Part shown: one piece after another, positions 44,709 to 54,291 of the stretch
Layout: each line of letters opens with the position of its first letter
Position numbering within the stretch: position 1 is the first letter of the stretch
Assembly (NCBI GenBank): GCA_017455525.1
Contig: JAFTAP010000081.1
Span: 16,437-80,436, forward strand
Direction of reading: 5' to 3'
DNA from: Lachnospiraceae bacterium
GTDB lineage: Bacteria; Bacillota; Clostridia; Lachnospirales; Lachnospiraceae
DNA length: 64,000 bases
The notes under the pieces: model-generated
Told to the model about the DNA's origin: nothing
What the model saw: the letters and a program-made list of their open reading frames with translations, nothing else
The model's database searches: none
Translations under genes and position numbers: made by a program

Positions 44709-45827
44709 ATGTCAAGAAAGGGAGAGAACATCTATCGGAGGAAGGATGGCCGCTGGGAGGCAAGGTATATTGTGGGGCACGCTGGGAACGGAAAGACCAT
44801 GTTCAGGTCTGTTTATGCCCCGACTTACACAGAAGCCAGGGAAAAGAGGAAAGAAGCCCTTCGGGAGTACGAGGATGCAAAGGAAGAGACCGCAGCGAAG
44901 ACCGGGACCGTGGCTGCCATAGGGGAAGCCTGGCTGGCGGATGAGTCCTACAAATGGAAGGAATCCACAAGATGCCGCTATCGTGAGAAATTCGGACTCT
45001 ATATCATCCCGGAGTACGGGGAACGCAGCCTGGCGGGCATCACCACTGAGGAGGCAGAGAGCTATATCGTAAAGCTCCAGAGCGAGGGCCTGCCCGGCAG
45101 GAAACCTGTCGGAACAAGTACGGCAAGCCTCGTGCTGACCGTGATCAAGGACATCGTGAAATATGCCCGCAAGCACGGATTTCAGACAGGACTTGTGCCG
45201 GAATGCATAAGCGTAAAGCGTGACAGAAGCGAGATCACCGTATTCTCAGAGCAGGAAGAGCGCCGATTGGTGCAAATCCTAAAGACAGATACGGACGAGA
45301 CCGGTGCCGGTGTGCTGACCTGCCTGTTCACAGGGATCAGGATCGGCGAGCTGTGTGCCTTAAACTGCGACGACATCGACCTGGAGCAGTGCGTACTCCA
45401 TGTGAGACGGACTATGCAGAGGCTGCCCGTTGAGAACGGTGCCACAAAGACTGCGGTGCGGATAGATACGCCAAAGTCGGACTACTCTGTCAGGGACATT
45501 CCCTTTAATAAAGGGCTGGCTGACATCATCCGTCCATTCCATAAGCCCGGGACATTCCTGCTGACAGGGGATAAGGCGAGATTCGTGGAGCCGCGGACCA
45601 TGGAGGTCCGCTTTGCGAGGCTCCTCGATGAGTGCGGGATCGGGCAGGTCAACTTCCATGTGACGAGGCACACCTATGCGACACGCTGCATCGAGCGCGG
45701 AATGGATGCCAAGACGCTGTCAGAGCTTCTGGGACACGCCAGCGTGTCCACCACGCTGGACAGATATGTCCATCTGTCAATGAGGCATAAGGCAGAAAGT
45801 GTGCGACTTATCGAGGATCTGTTGTGA
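44709..45827 (+). CDS. Tyrosine recombinase of the inverted segment
   Basis: 372 residues from the ATG at 44709, with AAAGGAGG six bases upstream. The N-terminal arm-binding region has KGENIYRRKDGRWEARYIVG (AP2-like integrase domain), then a SAM-like core-binding domain ending near AESYIVKLQSEG. The catalytic domain shows LFTGIRIGELCAL (Arg), VNFHVTRHTYATRC (HxxR), LGHASVST and LDRYVHLS (Tyr nucleophile). All main catalytic residues are present. The gene is on plus, opposite to loaP, and lies inside the pair of inverted sites. That fits a DNA invertase more than a free element integrase, though an integrase of the adjacent ICE is the alternative. Confidence 0.9.
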   Translation: MSRKGENIYRRKDGRWEARYIVGHAGNGKTMFRSVYAPTYTEAREKRKEALREYEDAKEETAAKTGTVAAIGEAWLADESYKWKESTRCRYREKFGLYIIPEYGERSLAGITTEEAESYIVKLQSEGLPGRKPVGTSTASLVLTVIKDIVKYARKHGFQTGLVPECISVKRDRSEITVFSEQEERRLVQILKTDTDETGAGVLTCLFTGIRIGELCALNCDDIDLEQCVLHVRRTMQRLPVENGATKTAVRIDTPKSDYSVRDIPFNKGLADIIRPFHKPGTFLLTGDKARFVEPRTMEVRFARLLDECGIGQVNFHVTRHTYATRCIERGMDAKTLSELLGHASVSTTLDRYVHLSMRHKAESVRLIEDLL

Positions 45828-45834
45828 ATTTTTT

Positions 45835-45857
45835 AGCCGTCACAAAAAATGGTCAGC
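45835..45857 (+). repeat. Imperfect direct repeat, downstream of recombinase gene
   Basis: Begins eight bases after the recombinase stop. Same order as the copy at 44664-44685: AGCCGTC, an A run, TG, GTCAGC. The two copies frame the gene exactly, which is unusual for a chance match. Confidence 0.55.
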
Positions 45858-45898
45858 TTTCAGAGAGCCTTGTGATAATGGGTGACTTTAATACGACA

Positions 45899-45921
45899 TC
45901 GCAAAGTCAGCACTTTGCGAA
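45899..45921. repeat. Inverted repeat, distal copy (IRR), also terminator-like
   Basis: 23 bases, the exact reverse complement of the loaP-proximal site. On the plus strand it forms a 9-bp stem immediately followed by TTTTTA, so it could also end the recombinase transcript, whose stop codon is 72 bases upstream. Site function and terminator function are compatible. Confidence 0.8.
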
Positions 45922-46149
45922 TTTTTATTTCGAGGTCGCTTATCCGTAAGTCCGCATAAATAGCGGCTTTACACTAATATAATGTCATTCAGGGCGTTGC
46001 CTTTATGCAGTGCCCTGTTTCATTTTACCCTGTGATTTAAAACGAAAAATGGCACCTACCGCAAATAAATTAACGATAGATGCCAAAAGAAAAAGCAGCA
46101 AACCTGATCGATTCACTGCTCTAAGCCATGATTAAATCCCCTTACAGGG

Positions 46150-46485
46150 CTAATCGAATGTGTAAGAAATATTGTCCCTGAGGAGCTTCTGCCAGTCCCT
46201 CTCATGCCGAAGCACTCTTATTATATAAACCCTCTCTTCTTTTTCATCCACAAAATAAAAAATGATTGACGGGCTGAATGGCTTCATCATTATGAGGTGC
46301 TCACGATAATATATGCCTGTCCCTGTGTAGAACTTAAAGGACTTCCCAAGTGCCTCTCCCTCACGGTCTATATCCTCATCAAACCTGTCCGCTCTTTCAA
46401 TACCAAACTCGGATTCTATATACTCGGATATATCCGCAAGATCATATATTGCCTCATGTGACCAGAAGACCTCATAATCATCCAT
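46150..46485 (-). CDS. RelE/ParE-type toxin
   Basis: 111 residues: YEVFWSHEAIYDLADISEYIES (first strand and helix) and a C-terminal IIFYFVDEKEERVYIIRVLRHERDWQ, the ParE pattern with the terminal beta-sheet arginine and R-H. Its gene overlaps the upstream antitoxin gene by eight bases. ParE toxins inhibit gyrase and RelE ones cleave mRNA; which applies is not readable. It closes the ICE side of the window and probably stabilises the element. The 228 bases between it and IRR hold no gene; there is one hairpin (GGGC/GCCC) on plus. Confidence 0.88.
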   Translation of the reverse strand: MDDYEVFWSHEAIYDLADISEYIESEFGIERADRFDEDIDREGEALGKSFKFYTGTGIYYREHLIMMKPFSPSIIFYFVDEKEERVYIIRVLRHERDWQKLLRDNISYTFD

Positions 46486-46675
46486 TTGCGGCAGCCCTTG
46501 CGCTCATCCTAGTGTTCCTGCGAGCCTCTCTTATACGCCCTACTTCTGCCATGGCTTCCCTGTGAGGTACTACTCTTCCTGCCTGAACGTCGTCTATTCC
46601 TCTGTCAAGCATCCTCAGAAGATTAGGGTCTGTCTCTGTAGCTACCTGTATATTCGCATTATTGTCCTTAGCCAT
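46478..46675 (-). CDS. Antitoxin of the RelE/ParE pair
   Basis: 65 residues from the ATG at 46675, with GGAGGG five bases upstream (a longer frame starts at 46744 without a ribosome site). Sequence MAKDNNANIQVATETDPNL then RGIDDVQAGRVVPHREAM, short and helical, with an Arg/Ala-rich end. The conserved DD-x-x-x-G-R region resembles RelB-like antitoxins. The overlap with the toxin start is the usual coupled arrangement. Confidence 0.78.
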   Translation of the reverse strand: MAKDNNANIQVATETDPNLLRMLDRGIDDVQAGRVVPHREAMAEVGRIREARRNTRMSARAAANG

Positions 46676-46769
46676 AAGTCCCTCCGTATAAACATCCCGA
46701 ATCCTTTCAAACACTATTTTACCTCTATCAGCCCCATACTGCAAAAGTTTTTATTTACATGGTATCAGC

Positions 46770-47822
46770 CTAAATTTCCTGTCGTGGCTGCTTTTGCGCC
46801 AACGACTGATTCATAGCCCTATCGCTGTTGATCACTGCCGCCTCTGCCGTCTTTGCTTCGAGCCTGTCCTTGAAGCTCATGTTAGCCGGAGCTTCTCTGT
46901 CCGATGCCTTAGGTTTGTTGCCGAAAATCTTATCCAGCCCTTCCGGAGCACGCTCCCATTCTCCGTTATACTCTCCTAGGCGTATGACAAGCTGGAAAGC
47001 CTTCCTCACAAGGGATACATCCTCCGAGCTCCCGCCTATCTCACCTAATGAAGTAACTAGCTTACCGGTGTTCCCGCTGACTATGCCTTCCGCAGCGTCA
47101 ATGATGAACCTCTGAGCCTTATAGTCATCAGGCCTCACTCTCATACCTTCCCTTGAGTATCCTACCTCCGCTATCTCATTCGCAAGGCTCCATGCCTCCG
47201 GTGCGGATTCCATAAGCTCACGCCCTCTCTGTATCATAGCCATGACCTCACTGTAAGCAGCCTCGCCCGTGACCGCAGCAGGCTCTGCGACAGCCCTGTT
47301 ATTCATGTTCAGGGCGATCTCCATGTCATGCCCCGTATCGAATATGTCCGGCATCTCATGCCTCATGCTGTAGCACTCGCCCGTCACCCCTGCGACTACT
47401 ACATGATCCTTTACCGGAATGTTGAGAAGAGCTCCCAGATGAACTGCCACCCTCGTAACCTCCACATCCGCCTTTGAAGGCTCCATGTTCCCTGACGGGT
47501 GCGAATGCAGCATTATGATGTTAGACGCATTCGTGAGTATTGCATCCTTAAAAACGTTCCTCATGTCCATAGTGGAATAATCCATGCCGCCCATAGAGAC
47601 CATCCCGTATGACAGGGGTTTCATTCCCTTGCTCAGATTTATGACGAACACGCACTCCCTGTCAAGCCCCTTCATTACATCCGCAAGGCATCTTACCGCC
47701 TTATCCGGCGTGTTCACAGGCTCCTGGCTAAGTATCGGCTCGCCCTCCTTCGCAACAAGCCTCACTGCTACCTGCCTGAGCCCATGCTTTCCGCCTCTGA
47801 TGTCCTTACTGCTCTCCGTCAT
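46770..47822 (-). CDS. JAB/RadC-domain protein of mobile elements
   Basis: 350 residues. The JAB metalloprotease-like fold is at about 20-160: CVFVINLSKGMKPLSYGMV, then IIMLHSHPSGNMEPSKADV, the HxHP...S...D zinc motif, and VVVAGVTGECYSMRH. The C-terminus NMSFKDRLEAKTAEAA resembles the end of the giant methylase-helicase gene next door ([16 protein letters not shown]), a shared tail of this element's proteins. These ICE proteins are thought to help DNA processing; exact role unknown. Confidence 0.87.
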   Translation of the reverse strand: MTESSKDIRGGKHGLRQVAVRLVAKEGEPILSQEPVNTPDKAVRCLADVMKGLDRECVFVINLSKGMKPLSYGMVSMGGMDYSTMDMRNVFKDAILTNASNIIMLHSHPSGNMEPSKADVEVTRVAVHLGALLNIPVKDHVVVAGVTGECYSMRHEMPDIFDTGHDMEIALNMNNRAVAEPAAVTGEAAYSEVMAMIQRGRELMESAPEAWSLANEIAEVGYSREGMRVRPDDYKAQRFIIDAAEGIVSGNTGKLVTSLGEIGGSSEDVSLVRKAFQLVIRLGEYNGEWERAPEGLDKIFGNKPKASDREAPANMSFKDRLEAKTAEAAVINSDRAMNQSLAQKQPRQEI

Positions 47823-47928
47823 GACCCTCTTCCTCCTTCCTGACCGTGACGCTTATCAGCACACCGTCGTCTATACTGTTGATAAAATCACCGAACTCCT
47901 CAACCGTCATCTCAATCTCATCATTCAT
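47806..47928 (-). CDS. Small acidic protein, translationally coupled
   Basis: A 40-codon frame starting [16 protein letters not shown] at 47928, overlapping the helicase stop as ATGA, with AAAGGAG upstream inside the helicase end. It runs over the start of the JAB gene and ends 17 bases inside it. The acidic start and the tail [12 protein letters not shown] are typical of tiny ICE proteins. Its tight coupling on both sides supports it as real, but no family is recognised. Confidence 0.6.
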   Translation of the reverse strand: MNDEIEMTVEEFGDFINSIDDGVLISVTVRKEEEGHDGEQ

Positions 47929-50900
47929 GCCTGCTGTCTCCTTTCAGATATGTCATTCACCACCCTTCCGGGCTTCTCCTGTACCCTGTTCATAGCCGCA
48001 GCCCTCCTTTCCATGGCCTCAAGCTTCTCCTTAAAAGATATCGGTCCTCCTCTTGACCCGGACCTTTCCACCGCTTCATTTGTCACGAGCCTGATCTTTG
48101 ATCCCTCACACGGCTCTTCCTTCTCAGGCTTATCCCTATCCGGTTTCTCCGATTCCTGCTCTGCCTTTTTCTCCGCCTCATCACCCTTTAAGTCCATATC
48201 AAGCATCGAATTCAGCTCCGCAAGCCTTGCCTGCTTCGCCTTAAGCTCATTCTCCTGCGGGAAAGGCCTGTCAACCTCCGCCTTCGCAGTCTCAAGCTGA
48301 ACCTCGACATTCCTCAGCTTCTCCACGTTCTCATCAAGCACCCTCGCCATGTTATCGAGGACGTTGTTTATGCGGGTGATGTTCCCCGATGCGTCATTAC
48401 CGAGGCTGACATTATGCGTGACGCTCCCGATAAGCTTAAGGACGAACGTCCTCTCGAACGAGTTGAACGATATATCCATCCTCATACCGAGATACTCTCC
48501 CACAGGCGTAGGCGTGTCCGACTTGCCCATTCCGGCGCAAGTCCTTATGAGAGCCGCGCCCGCTTCAGCCCTCTCTTGATAAGCAGTGCCATTAACGGTC
48601 ATCACGAAAGCCTCCTTATCCGCAGGCTTATTAGCCCGGTACTTCGCTACGTCCTGCCTGTAGCCCTCGATCAGCTCACCCAAAGCCTTGATCTGTCTCG
48701 GGTAGTTCCTCGCGATGTCATTCTCCATACGGTATCTCTGGCTGTCATGGGTAGCCTTGAGGAGCCTGAGCTTGGACACCTGCATGTCCAGCTCCATCTT
48801 CTCCTTTATATAAGGGTTTCCGGTCGCAAGAGCCTTTATCTCCGCATAGTTAAGCACCGCCTCATCTATATCCTCGCAGCTCCTGACAGGCGACTTGCTC
48901 GTCATTATCTGGCTTATGAACTTCTGCTTGTTCTCTATGAGCTGCCATGAGTATGCGTCGAAAGTCCCCTCAGTGATGTACCTGAAGATCCTTACCCTCT
49001 TATTCCTGTTGCCCTGCCGGAGTATACGGCCCTCCTGCTGCTCTATATCAGACGGGCGCCAGGGCACGTCAAGGTGATGCAGGGCTATGAGCCTGTCCTG
49101 AACGTTAGTCCCCGCCCCCATCTTCTGTGTAGAGCCAAGCAGAAACCTCACTTTTCCGCTCCGCACCCTTGAGAAAAGCTCCGTCTTCCTCGCATCAGTG
49201 TTCGCCTCGTGTATGAATGCGATCTCCTCTGCCGGAACCCCTTTTGCAATGAGCTTAGCCCTTATGTCATCATACACATTAAAGTTGCCGTCACCCTTCG
49301 GGGTAGACAGGTCACAGAATATAAGCTGGGCAGACCTGTTCTTCTTAGTCTCTTCCCATATCCCGTATGCCCGCTCGACGCAGGCGTTCACCTTCGATCC
49401 CGCATCATCAGGCAGGAGCGGGTTCATGAGCCTCTGGTCAAGTGCGAGCTTCCTGCCGTCATTCGTTATCCTCAGCATGTTGTCCTCCTTAGGGCTTACA
49501 TCTCGGTTCCTGACTTTCTCTGCTCTTTTTCCAAGTCCTTCGACCATTCCCTTCTGGGCATCGCTTGGCTTCAGCGTCACGTTCTCATAGTCAGCCTCCG
49601 GCACGGGAAGATTCACCATGTCGGGTGTCTGTATGTCAGCAGCCTCCCTGAACAAAGAAATCAGCTCCGGCAGGTTGAAGAACCTCGAGAACCTGGTCTT
49701 AAGCCTGTACCCCGTGCCCTCCGGCGAAAGCTCTATGGCGGACTGAGTCTCCCCGAAGCTCGCCGCCCAGGCGTCGAACTGGCTGAGCCCCAGCCTGTCA
49801 AGGGTATCCGACTGGAGGTATCTCATGTTGGTGTAAAGCTCCGTCATGCTGTTGCTTATGGGAGTGCCCGTGGCGAAGGTCACGCCCCTGCCTCCAGTCA
49901 GCTCGTCCATGTACTGGCACTTCCCCCACATGTCCTGTGACTTCTGTGCCTCGGACTGTGAAATGCCCGCCACATTCCGCATCTTGGTATACAGAAAAAG
50001 GTTCTTATAGTTGTGGCTCTCGTCAACGAACAGCCTGTCAACACCAAGCTGCTCGAAAGTGACGACATCATCCTTCTTAGACCTGTCATTAAGTCTCTCA
50101 AGCTTAGCCATGAGCTGCTTCTTCGACTTCTCCATCTCCTTGACCGTGTACCTCTCGTTCCTCTCTGCCTTAGCCACGGCTATCGCGGTCTCTATATCAT
50201 CCACCTGCCTCTCGATCACCGCAGCCTGCCTCTCATGGGAGAGCGGAACCTTCTCGAACTGCGTGTGCCCCATTATTACAGCGTCGTAATCCCCCGTCGC
50301 TATACGGGAGCAGAACCGCTTCCTGTTCGCCGGCTCGAAGTCCTTCCTGGTGGTGACGAGTATGTTCGCACCGGGGTAAAGCCGTAAGAACTCAGCGCCC
50401 CACTGCTCCGTCAGATGGTTAGGCACTACGAATAGCGGCTTATTGCAAAGACCCAGCCGCCTTCCCTCCATGGCTGCTGCAGCCATCTCAAATGTCTTAC
50501 CCGCCCCGACGCAGTGTGCCAGGAGCGTGTTGTCCCCGTAAAGTATATGAGCCACCGCATTTAGCTGGTGCGGCTTCAGGTCAATGTCGGGACTCATGCC
50601 GGGAAACTTAAGATGGCTCCCGTCATACTCCCTGGGCCTTGTGGAGTTGAAAAGCTCGTTATACTTCCCGACCAGCTTCTCTCTCCTGTCCATGTCCTTG
50701 AACACCCAGCCCCTGAAAGCTTCCCTCAAAGCCTCCTGCCTCTGGCTCGCTATCGTGGTCTCCTTCTTGTTCAGAATACGCTTCTCCACCCCGTCCTCAT
50801 AAACCGTGTCGTAAATCCGCACATCCTTCAGGTTAAGGCTGTCCTCCAGTATCTTGTATGCGTTAGCCCTCTCCGTTCCGTAGGTCATTGAGACGAGCGT

Positions 50901-53900
50901 ATTCCCGCTGTCTGCATTCTTGCCGTTTATCTTCCACATCCCGGTGACCTCAGCAAAATGCACCGAGATAATATCCTTGTCAAAAAGACGCTCCGGCGTC
51001 CTGAACGTATCCCGCATGAAGTCCTCTATGACATCCGTACCGACCCATGTTGCACCAAGCCTCACCTCTATCTCCGATGCCTCAAGCTCCTTCGGCATGA
51101 CCCGCTCAAGATGAGCCACGTTCACAGCCAAGTCGGGATCGTCTTCCATCATCTCCTTCGCCATGCGGAGCTTCTCCCTGACATTTCCGGAAAGATACTC
51201 ATCCGAAGTTTCCCATGACCCGGTAGCGGGGTTCCTGAATATGACCCCGGTAAGCTCTTCCGCCACCTCGTCCTCCGTATTGCCCGTAAGCCATGCCATA
51301 AAGCCAAGGTCAACCCTTGCCTTCTCCGCAAGGCAGACGGCAAGCGCCTCGCTCGCAGTATCAGTGTGCGTGACAGCCACTGCCCGCTTTATCGTTCTCC
51401 TGCTGAACATGTCCGCCTTGCCGGAGAATTTTCCCTCATCGTCAGTCTTCTCAAGCGAGCATAGCAGGCAGTAATCTGAGTCCTGGATGAAAGCCCGCCT
51501 GTTGCCCTGTGAAATGAGCCTGCCGTGCTTCCTCACGAACGCATCGTAGAGCGAGTTAAGTTCTGCCTGCTTTGCCTTTATCTCATAATCCCCGCTGTCA
51601 TCCATCTGCATGCTTATAAGCTCCCTCGTGCAGTCACGTATGGCTATCATTCCCTTGATGCGCTCCTCCGTAGTGCCGGAAACGCCCGCAGGCCTCATAA
51701 CGCTGTTCTCCCTGTAATATACCCTTCCGTCAACTAAGCAGTAGCTGTAGTTCCTCACATCAGGGTCAGCGGGGATCGCTTCCTGTTCGAGATCCTCCGA
51801 TGGCTCGGTCAGTGCGGCTTCATAAGTGCCCTCTATGCCCGCAAGTGCCGCCTTAAGCTGCTCCTCGAACGGCTCGTCGCCCATAGGCAGGCATGCGCTC
51901 TCCATCCCGAAGGGTCCCGATACCATAGCCATCTTCCCTATCACCATCCCGGGATTCTCCGCAAAATACCTGTTCACCCTGATCCCTGAAGCATCTTCGG
52001 CAAGCTCCGTCCAGGAAGGCTTCTCATCAGCGAGCCTGTCCCGCTTCTTAAGGAACAGAATGTCGGACGTGACCTCAGTGCCTGCGTTTGCCTTGAACGC
52101 CGTATTAGGAAGCCTCACTGCTCCCAGAAGCTCCGCCCTCTGAGCTATGTATTCCCTTGCTTTGGAGTCCTGCTTGTCAAGCGTACCCTTGCTGGTGATG
52201 AAGGCTACGATACCGCCCGTCCTCACCTTATCAAGCGTCTTCGCTATGAAGTAGTCATGCACCTGAAATCCGAGCCTGTCATACCTGCGGTCCGGAACCT
52301 GATAATTGCCGAAAGGAACATTGCCCACCGCAATGTCGAAGAAGTCATCAGGAAATTCAGCCTTCTCAAAACCGGAGATACGTATGTCCGCCCCCGGATA
52401 TAAAAGCCGCGCCATCCTGCCCGTTATCCCGTCAAGTTCCACGCCATAAAGCCTTGAGCCTGACATTGCTTTCGGCAGCATCCCGAAGAAGTTCCCTATT
52501 CCCATCGAGGGTTCGAGTATGCTCCCTTTATCGAAGCCCATGCGCCCCAGTGTCTCATAGATGGAGCGGACTATTAAAGGACTGGTGTAGTGGGAGCTTA
52601 AGGTGCTCTCTCTTGCTGATGCGTACTCGCTATCAGTCAGAAGCTCCTTAAGACTGTCATACTCCGCAGTCCAGCCCTCTTTCTTACCGTCGAAAGCATC
52701 TGCGAGTCCGCCCCATCCGACATAACCGGCGAGCTCCTCCTTTTCCACATCCGTCGCAACACGGCTCTCAGTCTCTAACTGCTTCAACGTCCTTATTGCC
52801 TCTATATTCCTGCGGAACTTCTCCTTAGGTCCGCCAGTACCGAGATTGTCATCCGTTATACGGAAATTTACGGCAGCCTCAGTGCCTTGCCTGTCCTGTT
52901 CATATCCCGGCTCCTCAGATTCTGTATTTTCTACATTCCCCAAAGGCTCTGATCCTTCGGCTTCCTCTGAAGGCTTTGCTCCTTCGGGCATTTCTTCTGT
53001 GATCTCCGTATTTCCGCCATCAGGCTTATCATACTCAGCCGTATCTGTATGCTTTTCCTGTTGATCATCGACCTCTGCCTCCCTCCCATCATCCTGTGCG
53101 GTTTCTTTAAGCGGCATGTCAAAAAAGCTTAGCTGCTTGTATCTTTCCTCCGTATCGTTTCCTGATTGCTCTGTGACATCCTTGCTTTCATCGACGGTTC
53201 CTTCAGTTTCTGCGACATCATAATCAGCCACCTTGCTTTCATCAGGACTGCTTATTTCTTCTTGAGCAGCATCATGACTCTCTTCCATGCTTTCTTCCTG
53301 AAAAGGCTTGTCCTCAGATGCAATATCCTCAGATCTATCCTCTGTCCTTGTCTCTTCTGCCATGCTCCTGTCATGAAGTGCTATCGCCTTGCGTATCTCT
53401 ATAAGGATCGGCTTCGCATACTCCGATACCGCTCTTCCGAGTATCCGGATCGTATCAGGTGTGCTGAAATAAGAAACATCCGACAAGCCTTCGTCCCTAA
53501 CAGCTTCACCCGGATCAGCACCGCACCTCGAAAGCACCATGTAGGAAAGGCTCCCCGATAATGCTCCGCAAAGCCTTCTTCCAAGCTCCTCATCGTTAAG
53601 TCCTTCCAGTCGGCTTCCCGCTGCTGCCGCTGATAGCTGCTCCCTGACTATATCCCCTGCCTGGTCTTCTGCTATCCGCTCTGCGGTCTCAATGATCCTC
53701 TCAGCAAAATCCGTACTGCTGTCCGTGCCTCCGTATATCCCATCAAGCCTATCCATCACGGCTTCCTCATGCTCTGATTTCATATCCCAGAGGCTCGGCT
53801 TATGTCCTTCCGGTCCAAACTCATTCACATCCGCCACATCGAACACATACCTGAGCTTAGGCCATCTCCCATCGGCGTCATCTATTAACGCTATCCCCTT

Positions 53901-54125
53901 AGTCCCGCGGTTCACCCTGCAGTGCATCCTGTCATTCCACACTTCTATCGTTGCGCATGCAGTAGCGTCAGGCTTCTGTGCGAAAATAAGCACCTGGTCG
54001 TCAAAGGGGTACTTATAGACCTGCCCTGCGAGCCTCAGGAAGCTTTTCCAGTTCTCCCCGCTCTGCGCAATCTTCGCCAAAGTGCCTTCAGACAGCTCTC
54101 TTACCTCGTCCACTCTTCTTCCCAT
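47925..54125 (-). CDS. Giant N6-DNA methylase/SNF2-type helicase of ICE
   Basis: 2066 residues. An N-terminal acidic region, then a methylase-like part ([35 protein letters not shown] with [12 protein letters not shown] as the N-P-P-F-like motif). The superfamily 2 helicase has [21 protein letters not shown] (Walker A), [16 protein letters not shown] (DE-x-H-like), [17 protein letters not shown] and [17 protein letters not shown] (motifs V/VI). Large proteins of this design are marks of Tn1549-like and related gut conjugative elements and are thought to guard or process transferred DNA. A strong hairpin lies in its leader (54172-54210). Confidence 0.92.
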   Translation of the reverse strand: MGRRVDEVRELSEGTLAKIAQSGENWKSFLRLAGQVYKYPFDDQVLIFAQKPDATACATIEVWNDRMHCRVNRGTKGIALIDDADGRWPKLRYVFDVADVNEFGPEGHKPSLWDMKSEHEEAVMDRLDGIYGGTDSSTDFAERIIETAERIAEDQAGDIVREQLSAAAAGSRLEGLNDEELGRRLCGALSGSLSYMVLSRCGADPGEAVRDEGLSDVSYFSTPDTIRILGRAVSEYAKPILIEIRKAIALHDRSMAEETRTEDRSEDIASEDKPFQEESMEESHDAAQEEISSPDESKVADYDVAETEGTVDESKDVTEQSGNDTEERYKQLSFFDMPLKETAQDDGREAEVDDQQEKHTDTAEYDKPDGGNTEITEEMPEGAKPSEEAEGSEPLGNVENTESEEPGYEQDRQGTEAAVNFRITDDNLGTGGPKEKFRRNIEAIRTLKQLETESRVATDVEKEELAGYVGWGGLADAFDGKKEGWTAEYDSLKELLTDSEYASARESTLSSHYTSPLIVRSIYETLGRMGFDKGSILEPSMGIGNFFGMLPKAMSGSRLYGVELDGITGRMARLLYPGADIRISGFEKAEFPDDFFDIAVGNVPFGNYQVPDRRYDRLGFQVHDYFIAKTLDKVRTGGIVAFITSKGTLDKQDSKAREYIAQRAELLGAVRLPNTAFKANAGTEVTSDILFLKKRDRLADEKPSWTELAEDASGIRVNRYFAENPGMVIGKMAMVSGPFGMESACLPMGDEPFEEQLKAALAGIEGTYEAALTEPSEDLEQEAIPADPDVRNYSYCLVDGRVYYRENSVMRPAGVSGTTEERIKGMIAIRDCTRELISMQMDDSGDYEIKAKQAELNSLYDAFVRKHGRLISQGNRRAFIQDSDYCLLCSLEKTDDEGKFSGKADMFSRRTIKRAVAVTHTDTASEALAVCLAEKARVDLGFMAWLTGNTEDEVAEELTGVIFRNPATGSWETSDEYLSGNVREKLRMAKEMMEDDPDLAVNVAHLERVMPKELEASEIEVRLGATWVGTDVIEDFMRDTFRTPERLFDKDIISVHFAEVTGMWKINGKNADSGNTLVSMTYGTERANAYKILEDSLNLKDVRIYDTVYEDGVEKRILNKKETTIASQRQEALREAFRGWVFKDMDRREKLVGKYNELFNSTRPREYDGSHLKFPGMSPDIDLKPHQLNAVAHILYGDNTLLAHCVGAGKTFEMAAAAMEGRRLGLCNKPLFVVPNHLTEQWGAEFLRLYPGANILVTTRKDFEPANRKRFCSRIATGDYDAVIMGHTQFEKVPLSHERQAAVIERQVDDIETAIAVAKAERNERYTVKEMEKSKKQLMAKLERLNDRSKKDDVVTFEQLGVDRLFVDESHNYKNLFLYTKMRNVAGISQSEAQKSQDMWGKCQYMDELTGGRGVTFATGTPISNSMTELYTNMRYLQSDTLDRLGLSQFDAWAASFGETQSAIELSPEGTGYRLKTRFSRFFNLPELISLFREAADIQTPDMVNLPVPEADYENVTLKPSDAQKGMVEGLGKRAEKVRNRDVSPKEDNMLRITNDGRKLALDQRLMNPLLPDDAGSKVNACVERAYGIWEETKKNRSAQLIFCDLSTPKGDGNFNVYDDIRAKLIAKGVPAEEIAFIHEANTDARKTELFSRVRSGKVRFLLGSTQKMGAGTNVQDRLIALHHLDVPWRPSDIEQQEGRILRQGNRNKRVRIFRYITEGTFDAYSWQLIENKQKFISQIMTSKSPVRSCEDIDEAVLNYAEIKALATGNPYIKEKMELDMQVSKLRLLKATHDSQRYRMENDIARNYPRQIKALGELIEGYRQDVAKYRANKPADKEAFVMTVNGTAYQERAEAGAALIRTCAGMGKSDTPTPVGEYLGMRMDISFNSFERTFVLKLIGSVTHNVSLGNDASGNITRINNVLDNMARVLDENVEKLRNVEVQLETAKAEVDRPFPQENELKAKQARLAELNSMLDMDLKGDEAEKKAEQESEKPDRDKPEKEEPCEGSKIRLVTNEAVERSGSRGGPISFKEKLEAMERRAAAMNRVQEKPGRVVNDISERRQQA

Positions 54126-54171
54126 AGCTCCTGCCTCCTTTCATAGTTTCCTTTCCGTCTAATGAATCTGA

Positions 54172-54210
54172 GAAAGCCCATGTGCCTGCGACTGCCGCAC
54201 AAGGGCTTTC
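54172..54210 (-). promoter_or_regulatory. Strong leader hairpin before the methylase-helicase gene
   Basis: GAAAGCCC (54172-54179) pairs with GGGCTTTC (54203-54210), and inside it TGTGC (54181-54185) with GCACA (54197-54201), separated by single unpaired bases. It is 46 bases upstream of the start on the minus strand. No U tract follows on the minus strand, so it is more likely an RNA leader structure than a terminator. Confidence 0.55.
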
Positions 54211-54291
54211 CCTTGATGATCCTTAATACTGTTATTCCTTTAAGCAGGCCTCAGATGCCCATGAATGTTTATTGTGAGAGCACAAATATCC

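Larger units (their letters stand above)
44373..45921. other. Candidate invertible segment (promoter inverton)
   Basis: The segment between the two inverted repeats contains a tyrosine recombinase gene and, next to IRL, a minus-strand promoter directed at loaP. The two sites are in opposite orientation and have asymmetric centres, so recombination between them inverts the 1.5-kb segment. In the present orientation the promoter faces loaP (ON). After inversion it would face the toxin-antitoxin side and the 3' end of the recombinase gene would face loaP. Inversion itself is inference; the repeat pair and recombinase are seen. Confidence 0.7.

Noticed and set aside
44676-45827. Recombinase as a plain integrase of the conjugative element
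   Set aside because: Not excluded, but its place between inverted sites next to a promoter and far from any visible element end makes an invertase more likely.
45899-45925. Inverted repeat read only as a terminator of the recombinase gene
   Set aside because: The hairpin plus T run does fit a terminator, but that does not explain a second copy identical over 23 bases, including the asymmetric centre, at 44373-44396 without a T run. Recombination-site function is kept as the main reading, with termination as a side role.
49209-49940. 243-codon plus-strand frame inside the helicase gene
   Set aside because: It is the antisense shadow of a well-supported helicase domain and reads as Arg/Pro/Leu-rich sequence without motifs.
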